Of a stretch of 64,000 nucleotides of DNA, positions 27,331 to 36,238 are shown piece by piece. Where the stretch lies: assembly GCA_014189435.1 (NCBI GenBank), contig CP050293.1:2051001-2115000 (forward strand). The letters run 5' to 3'. The notes beneath the pieces are model-generated. The model did not search any database. It had not been told where the DNA came from and saw only the letters and a program-made list of their open reading frames with translations. Source of the DNA: Mesorhizobium loti (lineage in GTDB: Bacteria; Pseudomonadota; Alphaproteobacteria; Rhizobiales; Rhizobiaceae). Position numbers and translations under genes: made by a program. How positions within the stretch are numbered: position 1 is the stretch's first letter; each line of letters begins with the position of its first letter.

Positions 27331-27352
27331 TTCGGACCATTTGCGGTCCGAA
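27331..27352 (-). promoter_or_regulatory. Hairpin between the two DUF1127 genes
   Basis: TTCGGACC pairs perfectly with GGTCCGAA across a 6-nt loop, directly after the stop of the upstream DUF1127 gene. On the minus strand it is followed by CCAGTTTTG, too poor in T for a strong terminator. It may attenuate or protect the transcript between the two genes. Confidence 0.45.
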
Positions 27353-27355
27353 GAA

Positions 27356-27496
27356 TTAGACCGCCTTGCGAGCGACGTAGGGAATGTCGCTGCGGCTGAT
27401 GCCGAGGTCGGTCAGTTCACGGTTGCTCAGGCGGCTCAGCTCGGACACGGTGTCCCTGTAGCGGCGCCAGTTGCGGTAGTTGCGGATCAGGTTCAT
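27356..27496 (-). CDS. DUF1127 small protein, copy 1
   Basis: A 46-aa protein starting MNLIRNYRNWRRYRDTVSEL and ending IPYVARKAV, with the DUF1127 core RLSNRELTDLGISRSDI. The ATG at 27496 is chosen because it begins exactly like its paralog at 27306; a longer in-frame start at 27565 would add 23 unrelated residues. The ribosome-binding site is weak in both (GAGAAC-type). It is probably the first gene of a transcript that includes the second DUF1127 gene and the hairpin array. Confidence 0.88.
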   Translation of the reverse strand: MNLIRNYRNWRRYRDTVSELSRLSNRELTDLGISRSDIPYVARKAV

Positions 27497-27585
27497 GGTA
27501 GTTCTCGTTTCGTCTTTCTTGCGGATCATTCCGTTCGTGTACGAACCATAAATAGGCGGACCCATATCGATTTAAAAGCGCTATG

Positions 27586-27620
27586 GCTGCATGGCAGCAA
27601 TGCAAATTGTGCAATGCAGC
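27586..27620. promoter_or_regulatory. Inverted repeat upstream of the DUF1127/sRNA locus
   Basis: GCTGCAT at 27586 and ATGCAGC at 27614 are inverted around a segment that itself holds two direct GCAATGC copies (27597 and 27611). It lies about 90-125 bp before the first DUF1127 ATG, on the promoter side of both that locus and the divergent DUF2157 gene. No clear sigma-factor hexamers could be assigned. Confidence 0.3.
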
Positions 27621-27731
27621 ATTAACGAGCGTTCACGGACCTGACACAAAGAAACCCGAATCGGAAAATGCCTTGGCGTCAACGGCTTGACCGGATCGGC
27701 TGAAAAAAGACCAAACTGGGGGAGAAGCAGC

Positions 27732-28850
27732 ATGGCGAGCTATTCGTCGCGGGTCAGGGCGGATATCGCGCGTTGGCGGCAGGCCGGGCTGATCGACGCC
27801 ACCATTGCCGATTCCCTGGCACGCGATGTCGAGGCCAACGAGCGGAAGTCGCTCAGCTTCGGCTCGATCTTGGCGATGATGGCCGCCTTGCTGTTCGGCG
27901 CCGCCATCCTGATTTTCGTCGCCGCCAACTGGGACGCGATCCCGCGGCTGGCGCGCGTTCTGGCACTCTTTGCCGTCATCCTTGGCGGCTATGTCGGCGG
28001 CGCGCTGTTGAAGATGCGCGACCATGCGGCGATCGGCGAGGCGCTGTGGATCGTGGCGGCAGCGGCTTTCGGCGGTTCGATCGCGCTGATCGGCCAGATG
28101 TATCATTTGTCCGGCGACGAGGCATCGGCTCTCGTCACCTGGGGCGCCGGCACGGCATTGGCGGCGGTGGCGCTGCGTTCGAACCCGCTGACCGTGGCGT
28201 CGGTCGGCATCGCCGATGCCTGGCTGTTCCTCAAAGGCTTCGATTATTACAGCCGCAGCGAATTTCCACATGGCTTCGTCGTCATGGCGATCGTGTTGTT
28301 TGCCGTCTCGTTCTGGACCCGCAGCCAGCCGGCGCGGCACCTGATCATCCTGTCGGTGCTGTTCTATCTTGTGCTGCTGGTCACCAACCACGACACGCTG
28401 CAGGTGGCGATCCCGCTGGTGGTCGTCTCAGCGCTGCTGTTCGCGGCCTCGGTCTTCGCGCCCGACCCGATCGACAGGATCATGCAACTCGGCGGCCGCT
28501 TACCCTTGCATGCGCTGCTCGGCTTCCTCACCGGCCTGGCAATGATCCAGTTCGAACTGGCCGGCAAAAGCACCTACAACAATGGTTTCGCAATCGCCTC
28601 GGTCGTCGCGCTGGCCGGCATTGTCGCGGCAATCGTGCTGGCAGGACGGGAGAGCCGCGGTTTGCGCTGGCTTGCCTATCTCGGCTTCGCCTTCGAACTC
28701 GCCATCATCTATGTGGTGACCTTGCAATCGATGCTCGATACGGCCGGCTTCTTCCTGGCCGCCGCAGTGCTGCTCGGCATCCTTGCGCTGGTCATCATCC
28801 GCGTGGAAAAACGCATGAAGGGCGCAGTTGCCAAGGGAGCCACAGCATGA
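27732..28850 (+). CDS. DUF2157 multi-pass membrane protein
   Basis: A 372-aa inner-membrane protein. The cytoplasmic N-terminus (VRADIARWRQAGLIDATIADSLARDVEANERKSLSFGSILAMM) is the DUF2157 signature domain. About ten hydrophobic helices follow. GGGGAG lies 9 nt before the ATG at 27732, which fixes the start. Its stop overlaps the start of the GDYXXLXY gene (ATGA). DUF2157 and GDYXXLXY proteins are commonly paired; their joint role is unknown. Confidence 0.86.
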   Translation: MASYSSRVRADIARWRQAGLIDATIADSLARDVEANERKSLSFGSILAMMAALLFGAAILIFVAANWDAIPRLARVLALFAVILGGYVGGALLKMRDHAAIGEALWIVAAAAFGGSIALIGQMYHLSGDEASALVTWGAGTALAAVALRSNPLTVASVGIADAWLFLKGFDYYSRSEFPHGFVVMAIVLFAVSFWTRSQPARHLIILSVLFYLVLLVTNHDTLQVAIPLVVVSALLFAASVFAPDPIDRIMQLGGRLPLHALLGFLTGLAMIQFELAGKSTYNNGFAIASVVALAGIVAAIVLAGRESRGLRWLAYLGFAFELAIIYVVTLQSMLDTAGFFLAAAVLLGILALVIIRVEKRMKGAVAKGATA

Positions 28851-29431
28851 TGACCGGGAAGAGACTTGTTATCTCGGCGCTGGTGCTGGCGCTCGTCCAG
28901 ATAGGCTTCCTGAGCTGGATCATCGCCGGCCGGGCGGCGATCCTGCGCAACGGCAAGGAAGTGCTGCTGAAGATCGAGCCTGTCGATCCGCGCGACCTCC
29001 TGCGCGGCGACTATATTATTCTTGGCTACGAGATTTCGCGCATACCGGTGAAAATGATCGCCAACATTCCGCCCGACAAATTGTCCAGCGACGATACCTC
29101 GATTGTCGTGCGCCTGAAGAAGGGCGCCGACGGTTATTGGCAGCCGACGACCGCCTGGTTCGGCAAGGCGCCAACGCCGGCCGCTGCCGACGAGGCTGAT
29201 ATTGTCGGTCACGTCGCCGAGGGCTGGGACCTTCGCGGAGAAGGCATGACCATCGCGCCGGACTACGGCATCGAGCGCTTCTATCTGCCGGAAGGCGAGG
29301 GGATGGCGATCCAGAACGACATGCGGGTGCGCCCGTTCGGCATCCGCCTCGCGCTTGCCGGCGACGGCACCGCGCAGATCAAGGCGCTGGTGGACGGCGA
29401 CAAGACGCTGTTCGAGGAACCGCTCTATTAG
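28847..29431 (+). CDS. GDYXXLXY-domain membrane-anchored protein
   Basis: A 194-aa protein with one N-terminal membrane helix (LVISALVLALVQIGFLSWIIAG) and a periplasmic domain bearing the name-giving motif at VDPRDLLRGDYIILGYEIS. The rest is beta-rich. It overlaps the DUF2157 gene by 4 bp and follows a second ATG at 28850, so either ATG can start it. The pairing with DUF2157 is conserved in many proteobacteria, supporting a two-component membrane complex of unknown function. Confidence 0.85.
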   Translation: MMTGKRLVISALVLALVQIGFLSWIIAGRAAILRNGKEVLLKIEPVDPRDLLRGDYIILGYEISRIPVKMIANIPPDKLSSDDTSIVVRLKKGADGYWQPTTAWFGKAPTPAAADEADIVGHVAEGWDLRGEGMTIAPDYGIERFYLPEGEGMAIQNDMRVRPFGIRLALAGDGTAQIKALVDGDKTLFEEPLY

Positions 29432-29457
29432 TATCCGTACCTGCCGTGGTGTGAAGC

Positions 29458-30903
29458 ATGCCAGTTAGCCTGTCGACGCGTGAGGACATCAACCTCGACA
29501 CTGTTTTCCGCGTCGCCTGGAGGAAGGACACGGTGGAGATCGGCGAGAAGGCCCTGCAGCGCATTGCCGAATGCCGGGCCTCGTTCCTCAAGCTCATTGA
29601 AACCGATCCGCCACCGGTCATCTATGGCGTCACCACCGCCATGGGGGAGCTGGCGAGCCGCAAGCTCGAACCTGACGAGCGGGACCGCCATGCGCGCATC
29701 AAGGCGTTTGCCGCCGCCACCTCGTTCGGCGATGCCTTGCCGGATCGCGTGGTCAGGGCGATTGTGCTTGCCCGCCTGACGAACTTCATCGAAGGCAACG
29801 CCGCCACAACGCCGCGCATCGCGCTCGCCGTTGCCGCAATGCTCGACGGCAGACCGATGCCAACGGTGCCGGCCTCGGGTCAGGGCGGCGCCGGCGAGAT
29901 CCTGGCGCTCTATCCGCTGTTTGCCGAGCTTTCGACACGCTTCGACCTGGAGGTCAAGGAACGGGGCTCGCTGATCAACGGCTCGCCCTGTGCCGCCGCC
30001 CTGGTGGCCGATGCAGCGCTAGCGGCGCGCCGCCGCCTCCAGATGGCGCACAAGGTGTTCGCACTGTCGATCGAAGCCTTTCGCGCCCCGCTCGAACACT
30101 ACGACGCAGCCCTCGATGCGCTTTGGGGCGATGAGCATGAAGCGGCTGCCCTGCAGGGGTTGCGGGAATTTCTGGTCGGCGCCGGCGATGGGCGACGCAA
30201 CTATCAGGCTCCGGTCAGCTACCGCATCGTGCCGCGCGTCCTCGGTCAGGCGCATCGTGCGCTGGCGACGGCGGAGCGGGCGGCCACCGTGTCGCTGGCC
30301 TCGATATCGGACAATCCGGTCTACATCCCGCCCGACGACACACATCCGCTCGGTCGGTGCATCAGCACGGGCGGCTATCACAACGCCATGGCGACGCCGG
30401 CGCTGGACGATCTGGCGGCGATATGGGCCGACATCTGCCTGCTCTGCGACCGTCACGCCTCAAAACTGCTGAACGGCAAGGTGTCGTTGCTGCCCGACCT
30501 TTTGATGACCGGACGACACTCAGCCGACAGCGACGGCCACGGCAATGTCGGCTACGTGCCGATGGCGATCACCGGCTATCTCGAACAAGCCAAGCTGGCC
30601 GCGCAGCGCACCTTCATTCCGGGCACAGAATCAGCCGGCGCCGGGCAGGACGATGTCGCCACGACGGCGTTCTTCGCCTGGACCAAGGAAGCAACCGCCG
30701 GGCGCTGCGTCGACGCGGCCATGGCGATGCTGGCGATGATCGCCTCGCAAGCGCTGTATGTCACGCAACGCACGCCGCCGGCGCTGCAATCATTCGTCGC
30801 TGAGGTCAGAGATATCGTGCCGCCTGTCGACGACGATCGTGTGCTGGGGCCGGAGCTTGCAAAGCTGGCCGAGTGGTTCACAGGCCGAGTGTTCGAGGCG
30901 TAG
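29458..30903 (+). CDS. Aromatic amino acid lyase (HAL/PAL family), divergent
   Basis: A 481-aa member of the histidine/phenylalanine ammonia-lyase family, which removes ammonia from an aromatic amino acid using a self-made MIO electrophile. The cofactor tripeptide ASG is at residues 139-141, but in PASGQGGAGE instead of the usual GASGDLAPL. YGVTTAMG replaces the family YGxNTGFG loop. Later motifs are recognisable: NYQAPVSYRIVPRVLGQAH (Q-x-P-x-S-x-R), SLASISDNPVYIP and STGGYHNAMA. No hut genes adjoin it, so it is probably not the routine histidine-utilisation HutH. The substrate is unknown. It lies 26 bp after the GDYXXLXY gene. Confidence 0.8.
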   Translation: MPVSLSTREDINLDTVFRVAWRKDTVEIGEKALQRIAECRASFLKLIETDPPPVIYGVTTAMGELASRKLEPDERDRHARIKAFAAATSFGDALPDRVVRAIVLARLTNFIEGNAATTPRIALAVAAMLDGRPMPTVPASGQGGAGEILALYPLFAELSTRFDLEVKERGSLINGSPCAAALVADAALAARRRLQMAHKVFALSIEAFRAPLEHYDAALDALWGDEHEAAALQGLREFLVGAGDGRRNYQAPVSYRIVPRVLGQAHRALATAERAATVSLASISDNPVYIPPDDTHPLGRCISTGGYHNAMATPALDDLAAIWADICLLCDRHASKLLNGKVSLLPDLLMTGRHSADSDGHGNVGYVPMAITGYLEQAKLAAQRTFIPGTESAGAGQDDVATTAFFAWTKEATAGRCVDAAMAMLAMIASQALYVTQRTPPALQSFVAEVRDIVPPVDDDRVLGPELAKLAEWFTGRVFEA

Positions 30904-31007
30904 CCTAAAGCTCTTGGGGCAATGCTGGGATTGGTCGACGCAAACAAAATCGTCGACCATGTCACCGCTTCATAGTGCCGTTGATAAGGGGCTGGCCGAC
31001 GATCGTT

Positions 31008-31709
31008 TCAGCCAAGCTTTCTGCGAAGCAGGCGAAAATCGACCAGGCGCAAAAGTCTTGTCTTGTTGCTGACAAGCTTGTCGAACGCCGCATCGAAATC
31101 ATTGCCGATCGCAAGCCACTCGGCTTTCAATCCCCGAGCGCGCCTGGCGCGCAGCCAGTTCTTTATCTTCGCGCCAGTTCCCGCGGGCTTCAAAATGACA
31201 CCACAACCGTAATCGGCATCGACGGTGAAATAGTCGAGATCCGGATTGCCCAGAACGAAATCGATGTATGCCTTGTAGGTCACGCCGCACCACTCGCCGT
31301 GGAAAAAAGCGGGATTGGCTGCCGCCCGGTCAGGGGGAAGGCAATCATGCACCACCACGGCACCCCCGGGCGCGACCATGCGGTAAGCCTCCCTGATGTC
31401 TCGCGCCGAGCACTCGTATGTGTGATGCGGATCAACGAAGACGAGGTCGAACGTCTGTCCCTTCAGGCGCGTGTCTTCGAGGCATGCGGCGATATCTTCA
31501 TCTGCGGAGGTGAAATCGACAGGGAGGCCATCGAGCGGCGGCTCAGTCGCCCGATAGACCAGACGCATGCAGGGCTGAAAACCCAATTGCCGTGCTTCCG
31601 CGTACCTGAAGCCAGTGGTGCTCGTGTTGATTTCAAGATAGCTCGTGAGCCCGAAGCGAACCGAGAGCAGGCCACAGATGTGCGCCTTGTTCCAGTATTC
31701 AAGTGTCAT
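31008..31709 (-). CDS. Class I SAM-dependent methyltransferase-like protein
   Basis: A 233-aa protein resembling the Methyltransf_24 type. A nucleotide-binding-like N-terminal strand (TSYLEINTSTTGFRY) stands where motif I is expected, although the usual GxGxG is degraded. FDLVFVDPHHTYECSARDIREAYRMVAPGGAVVVHDCLPP is typical of the acidic motif II/III region in this group. A Lys/Arg-rich C-terminus follows. The ATG at 31709 is preferred to a TTG at 31733. It converges with the lyase gene. The acceptor molecule is unknown. Confidence 0.72.
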   Translation of the reverse strand: MTLEYWNKAHICGLLSVRFGLTSYLEINTSTTGFRYAEARQLGFQPCMRLVYRATEPPLDGLPVDFTSADEDIAACLEDTRLKGQTFDLVFVDPHHTYECSARDIREAYRMVAPGGAVVVHDCLPPDRAAANPAFFHGEWCGVTYKAYIDFVLGNPDLDYFTVDADYGCGVILKPAGTGAKIKNWLRARRARGLKAEWLAIGNDFDAAFDKLVSNKTRLLRLVDFRLLRRKLG

Positions 31710-31861
31710 TGTTGTCCCGCCATTTCCCCGCAATGAGTTGATCTCATTGTGGGCTATGTCTCAAGCGATCAATCGGTAGGACTTTCGTCAGGCGCAGGGC
31801 TGCGCCAAGGAAAGACAGAGTCGGGAACAGGAGTAGGCAGGTAAAACGGCCAAGGTGTGAA

Positions 31862-31946
31862 TGGTGCGGATGAAGGGACTCGAACCCCCACGCCTTTCGG
31901 CACTGGAACCTAAATCCAGGGCGTCTACCAGTTCCGCCACATCCGC
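31862..31946 (-). tRNA. tRNA-Leu (anticodon UAG), CCA encoded
   Basis: An 85-nt tRNA on the minus strand. The acceptor GCGGATG pairs with CATCCGC, followed by A and an encoded CCA (complement at 31862-31864). The D-arm contains GGTAG. The anticodon stem CTGGA/TCCAG encloses TTTAGGT, giving anticodon TAG. A long variable arm (TGCCGAAAGGCG) marks it as class II, and the T-arm is GGGGGTTCGAGTCCC. It reads CUN leucine codons. Confidence 0.95.
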
Positions 31947-32320
31947 ATGGACCGGCAATCACATGTAGCCATCATTCTGTCAATGTCAGAGCCAAGATGT
32001 GGGTCAGAGACAAGATGTCGGGTCAGGGCCATTGTTGGTTGTTCGCCGGAATGCGAAGACTGTTGAAAATTAGCCTCGCCTGTGACAAAAGGCGTGTCAA
32101 ATGTGACGGGACGCGACGATCCGCTTCTACAGAATGTGATAAGAAGTAGGAAAAACAAGAACTTATTCACATTTTGGAACGCAGTTTGGGAGAGTTTGAG
32201 CCGTATTTTCGGTCAAATCGCCAGGTTCCGTACCAAAAGCCATTCCCGGCAAGAATATACCGGCAGGCTGTAAACGGCAGAGGCCGTGGCAGTCTCATTG
32301 GTGAAAACAAAGGTTTTACG
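31947..32320. other. Non-coding region between tRNA-Leu and tig
   Basis: About 370 bp without a credible gene. It holds two tandem 18-bp near-copies beginning CAAGATGT at 31993 and 32011, and an inverted repeat AATGTGATAAG (32133) with CTTATTCACATT (32162). The AT-rich stretch 32130-32180 lies 140-190 bp upstream of the tig ATG and is the best place for its promoter. No terminator for an upstream gene is evident. Confidence 0.5.
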
Positions 32321-33793
32321 ATGCAGGTCACCGAAACGCTCAACTCCGGTCTCAAGCGCGAGATCAAGATCACCGTGCCGGCCGGTGACATGGAAGCCAA
32401 GCTGATGGCGCGGCTCTCGGATGCCAGGAACAAGGTCCGCATCAACGGCTTCCGTCCCGGCAAGGTGCCGGTGCAGCACCTGCGCAAGGTCTACGGCAAG
32501 TCGTTCATGGCCGAAGTGGTCAACGAGATCCTCAATGATTCGACCCGTTCGATCATCACCGGGCGTGGCGAAAAGGCTGCCATGCAGCCCGAAGTCATCA
32601 TGACCGAGGACGAGAAGGAAGCCGAGAAGATCCTGGCCGGCGGCGCCGACTTCGAGTTCCGCCTCAACTACGAGATCATTCCGGCGATCGAGATCAAGGA
32701 CTTTTCCGACATCAAGGTGACACGCCAGGTGTTCGACGTGCCGGATACCGACATCGACGAGCAGGTCCAGCGCGTTGCCGAATCGGCGCGCAGCTACGAG
32801 CCGAAGACCGGCAAGGCCGCCAATGGCGACCGCGTCTCCATCGACTATGTCGGCAAGATCGACGGCGAGGCCTTCAATGGCGGCGCCGGCACCGATCAGC
32901 CGTTGGTTCTGGGCTCGAAGGAGTTCATCCCCGGCTTCGAGGATCAGCTTGTCGGCGCCAAGGCCGGTGACGAAAAGCAGGTCACCGTGACCTTCCCGGA
33001 GAACTACCAGGCGGCGCATCTGGCCGGCAAGGAAGCGACCTTCGACGTCACCGTCAAAGAAGTGTCCCAGCCCGGCGCGCTGGAAATCAACGACGAGACC
33101 GCCAAGAACCTCGGCCTGGAGTCGCTGGAGCGCCTGCGCGACGTCGTGCGCGGCCAGATCGAGAACCAGTTCGGCGCCATGACGCGCCAGAAGGTCAAGC
33201 GCCAGCTGCTCGACCAGCTCGACGCGTCCTACTCGTTCGAGGCGCCGTCGAAGCTCGTCGACGCCGAGTTCAACAACATCTGGGCGCAGGTCAATCGTGA
33301 CCTGGAAGCGGCCGGACGCACCTTCGCCGACGAAGAGACGACGGAAGAAGAGGCGCGTGCCGAGTATCTGCGTCTTGCCGAGCGCCGCGTGCGTCTCGGT
33401 CTGGTGCTGGCTGAAATCGGCGAGAAGGCCGGTGTCACCGTATCGGACGAGGAATTGCAGCGCGGCCTGTTCGAGCAGGTGCGCCGCTATCCGGGCAACC
33501 AGCAGCAGGAAGTCTTCGAGTTCTACCGCAACAACCCGGAAGCGTTGAACACGCTGCGGGCGCCGATGTTCGAGGAAAAGGTGGTCGACCATCTGCTCGG
33601 CCAGATTTCGGTCACCGACGTCAAGGTCAGCAAGGAAGAGCTGATGGCCGACGACGAAGAGGACGAAACCGTCGTCAAGGCGAAGCCGGCGAAGAAAGCC
33701 GCCGCCAAGAAGGCCGACGACAAGAAGGCCGACGACGCGGAAGAGCCCAAGAAGAAGGCAGCGCCGAAGAAGAAGGCCGACAAGGACGCCTGA
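32321..33793 (+). CDS. tig: Trigger factor
   Basis: A 490-aa ribosome-bound chaperone and peptidyl-prolyl isomerase. The ribosome-binding N-terminal domain contains the signature [21 protein letters not shown] (the G-F-R-x-G-K-x-P loop). The FKBP-type PPIase domain spans about residues 160-250 ([44 protein letters not shown]). The C-terminal helical arms end in a Lys/Ala-rich tail. The ATG at 32321 is chosen because [17 protein letters not shown] is the conserved start; an AAAGG site lies 8 nt before it. A clear terminator follows 27 bp after the stop. Confidence 0.97.
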   Translation: MQVTETLNSGLKREIKITVPAGDMEAKLMARLSDARNKVRINGFRPGKVPVQHLRKVYGKSFMAEVVNEILNDSTRSIITGRGEKAAMQPEVIMTEDEKEAEKILAGGADFEFRLNYEIIPAIEIKDFSDIKVTRQVFDVPDTDIDEQVQRVAESARSYEPKTGKAANGDRVSIDYVGKIDGEAFNGGAGTDQPLVLGSKEFIPGFEDQLVGAKAGDEKQVTVTFPENYQAAHLAGKEATFDVTVKEVSQPGALEINDETAKNLGLESLERLRDVVRGQIENQFGAMTRQKVKRQLLDQLDASYSFEAPSKLVDAEFNNIWAQVNRDLEAAGRTFADEETTEEEARAEYLRLAERRVRLGLVLAEIGEKAGVTVSDEELQRGLFEQVRRYPGNQQQEVFEFYRNNPEALNTLRAPMFEEKVVDHLLGQISVTDVKVSKEELMADDEEDETVVKAKPAKKAAAKKADDKKADDAEEPKKKAAPKKKADKDA

Positions 33794-33820
33794 CAACACC
33801 AGCGCTCCGCTGAAACCAGG

Positions 33821-33847
33821 AAAGGCCGCCCTCGAGGCGGCCTTTTT
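33821..33847 (+). terminator. Rho-independent terminator of tig
   Basis: AAGGCCGCC pairs perfectly with GGCGGCCTT across CTCGA and runs into TTTTT. It begins 28 bp after the tig stop. Confidence 0.9.
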
Positions 33848-33958
33848 CGTTGCCAAACTGCAACAGACGGCACGCTTCGCGAGCGACGGCCTGTGGCGAC
33901 CAAGCTTTGATCATTATCTGCGCTCTTATTGAAAGCCGCTTGGCTGTTGGAGGGCGTG

Positions 33959-34483
33959 TTGAGACTGTTCGTCGAATTGAGACACGCTGCGGCAATCGCG
34001 CTGGTCCTTGTCTCGGTCTGCGGCATTGCCCGAGCCGATACGGTGCCTGACAATTGGCGGTTCGAAACGGGCGAAGACGGCCTCGTCAAGGCTTCCGTGT
34101 ACGCCACCAACAAGCTGATCACCGGCGGCGGCGCCTTGAGCTACAGCCCGATCCTGACCATTGCCTGCCGGGCAAACGGCGAGCCGCATTGGACCGAATG
34201 GCTGCAACTGAACGACGGCGTCTCGGCCAGCCGCAAGATCACCATGTCGGTCACGCTCGACCAGGGCAGCAAGTTCGATGAAAGCTGGTCGGTCGGGCCG
34301 CGTGGCAGGATGCTGGTGCGCGATGGCGCCGATGGCATCAGGCGCCTTGTCGCCGCGAACCGGCTCCAGCTTTCGTGGCGGTTCGGGCTGCTGTCGGGAC
34401 GCGGCGAGGCTGATTTCGACCTCGCCGGGTTCGGCGAAGCGGTCAACCAGGTCGCCGGCAGCTGCAACACCGATGTACCTTGA
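33959..34483 (+). CDS. Hypothetical secreted protein
   Basis: About 174 aa. A Sec signal peptide is visible (LRHAAAIALVLVSVCGIARA, cleavage after ARA), so the mature protein DTVPDNWRFETGEDG is periplasmic. The mature part alternates short strands (ASVYATNKLITGGGALSYSPILTIACRANGEPHWTEWLQL) and ends with a Cys-containing segment. The single pair of Cys could form a disulfide. No family is recognised. The start is uncertain: TTG at 33959 has GGAGGG five bases upstream, GTG at 33956 is too close to it, and TTG at 33929 would place the signal peptide unusually far in. Confidence 0.65.
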   Translation: MRLFVELRHAAAIALVLVSVCGIARADTVPDNWRFETGEDGLVKASVYATNKLITGGGALSYSPILTIACRANGEPHWTEWLQLNDGVSASRKITMSVTLDQGSKFDESWSVGPRGRMLVRDGADGIRRLVAANRLQLSWRFGLLSGRGEADFDLAGFGEAVNQVAGSCNTDVP

Positions 34484-34674
34484 GCCACTGCGGACCACCT
34501 AAACCTTTGTACGGTCGACCTCGTCTACCTGCCGGCCAGATTCGGTGGTATATAGATGCCGCAATTCCATTTGGGGGGAGCGGATAATCTGTTCTGCCGT
34601 GCAAGGCGTATCGCTGGTGGGACCGGCATGCGCAGATCGTCTCGGGCACATTTGACGATCAGGGAGGAAATGCC

Positions 34675-35055
34675 ATGCGCTTGGTCGCGTTTTTCGCCGT
34701 CGTGTCTGTTGCAACCTTCGTCGCCAATCCATCCCAGGCTCAGGATACTGCGGCTGGCGAGAAGGTCTTCACCAAATGCAAGGTCTGCCACATCGCAGAC
34801 GAGGACAAGAACAAGATCGGTCCGTCGCTGCACGGCGTCATCGGCCGCACCGCCGGTACGCATCCGGATTTCAAATATTCCGATGCCATGATTGCGGCCG
34901 GCAAATCCGGCGTCAAATGGGACGAACCAACACTGACGACCTATCTTCACGATCCCAAGGCCATGGTCAAAGGGACCAAGATGGCGTTTCCCGGCCTCAA
35001 GAACGATGCAGACGTGGCCAACGTCATTGCCTATCTGAAAACGTTCTCCAAATGA
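34675..35055 (+). CDS. Class I cytochrome c (c2/c-type, periplasmic)
   Basis: A 126-aa monoheme cytochrome c. The signal peptide (MRLVAFFAVVSVATFVANPSQAQ) is followed by the heme site C35-K-V-C38-H39 and IGPSLHGVIGRTAG. The axial Met is probably M103 in GTKMAFPGL, which matches mitochondrial-type cytochrome c and c2. GGGAGGAAATGCC precedes the ATG. It lies 150 bp upstream of ctaB and could serve as electron donor to terminal oxidases such as the one encoded at 38-42.5 kb; that partnership is inferred. Confidence 0.92.
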   Translation: MRLVAFFAVVSVATFVANPSQAQDTAAGEKVFTKCKVCHIADEDKNKIGPSLHGVIGRTAGTHPDFKYSDAMIAAGKSGVKWDEPTLTTYLHDPKAMVKGTKMAFPGLKNDADVANVIAYLKTFSK

Positions 35056-35204
35056 CCTGGCTCCTCCGCCATGCGTCTAACATCTTGTTTTACTGTGATC
35101 TTATCCAAACCGAAGGGCGGCGTAAGCAATGACCGGGTTTCAGTTTTCGCGCGCGCCTTCAGTTCGGGATCATGGCCTAGGCTGCCTGCTTCCATCGGTC
35201 CGAG

Positions 35205-36134
35205 ATGTCGACTAGGGAAAACCGCCTCAAGGATACCGGCATCCGCCTCTCGGAAGCGACGGCGGGTGATTTCTTCGCGCTTTTGAAGCCGCGGGTCATG
35301 GCGCTTGCCGTATTCACCGCTTTCGTTGGCCTGATGGCGGCGCCTGGCGCGATGAATCCGGTCATCGCCGTGATTGCAATCGGTGCGATTGCGATCGGGG
35401 CAGGGGCGGCCGGGGCTCTGAACATGTGGTACGACGCGGACATCGACGCGCTGATGTCGCGCACATCAAAGCGGCCGGTTCCGTCGGGCCGCGTCATGCC
35501 GGGCGAAGCTCTCGGCTTCGGCCTGGGGCTTTCCGCGCTTTCGGTCATGATGCTCGGCGTGCTCGTGGGCTGGCTTGCCGCATCGTTGCTGGCCTTCACC
35601 ATCTTCTTCTACGTCGTCATCTATACGATGTGGCTGAAGCGCTCGACGCCGCAGAACATCGTTATCGGCGGCGCGGCGGGCGCTCTTCCTCCCGTGATTG
35701 GCTGGGCGGCCGCAACCGGCGCCATCGGCGTTGAAAGCCTCATCCTGTTCCTGATCATCTTCCTGTGGACGCCACCGCATTTCTGGGCGCTCGCACTGTT
35801 CAAGGTCGGCGATTACGCCGCCGCCGGCATCCCGATGATGCCGAACGTAGCTGGCCAGGCCTCGACCAGAAAACAGATATTCGCCTATTCACTGCTCCTG
35901 GCGCCAGTCGGCGTGCTGCCCTGGGCGTTCGGATTCGCGAGCGGGTTCTATGGAATTGTTTCGGCTGCATTGGGCGCGGGCTTCATCTGGCAGGCCTGGA
36001 AGGTTCTGGTCGCTCCGGACAAGGAGACGAAGCCTGCAAAGGCGCTGTTTGCCTTCTCGATTTTCTATCTTTTCGCAATCTTTGCCATACTGCTTGCCGA
36101 CACCGTCGCAATGCGAGCGTTCATGTCAGCCTGA
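35205..36134 (+). CDS. ctaB: Protoheme IX farnesyltransferase (heme O synthase)
   Basis: A 309-aa polytopic UbiA-family prenyltransferase that converts heme b to heme o for aa3/bo3 oxidases. The first Asp-rich motif is [19 protein letters not shown] (N-x-x-x-D-x-x-x-D-x-x-M-x-R-T-x-x-R-P, diagnostic of CyoE/CtaB). [30 protein letters not shown] and [25 protein letters not shown] are also diagnostic. About nine helices are predicted. It lies between a cytochrome c gene and, on the other strand, an alternative oxidase operon, but its own transcript may be separate. Confidence 0.94.
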   Translation: MSTRENRLKDTGIRLSEATAGDFFALLKPRVMALAVFTAFVGLMAAPGAMNPVIAVIAIGAIAIGAGAAGALNMWYDADIDALMSRTSKRPVPSGRVMPGEALGFGLGLSALSVMMLGVLVGWLAASLLAFTIFFYVVIYTMWLKRSTPQNIVIGGAAGALPPVIGWAAATGAIGVESLILFLIIFLWTPPHFWALALFKVGDYAAAGIPMMPNVAGQASTRKQIFAYSLLLAPVGVLPWAFGFASGFYGIVSAALGAGFIWQAWKVLVAPDKETKPAKALFAFSIFYLFAIFAILLADTVAMRAFMSA

Positions 36135-36238
36135 GGTTGACGGCATGGCCGCATTTGTCGGAATACCCATCGGGGGTGGAGATGGCCGGTCTGTAACTTC
36201 TGCATTGAAGGCGTTGCAGATCAGGATTGGCTCGAACA

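Noticed and set aside
30933..30958. Terminator between the convergent lyase and methyltransferase genes
   Set aside because: GGTCGACG and CGTCGACC pair over 8 bp, but there is no T-run on either strand.
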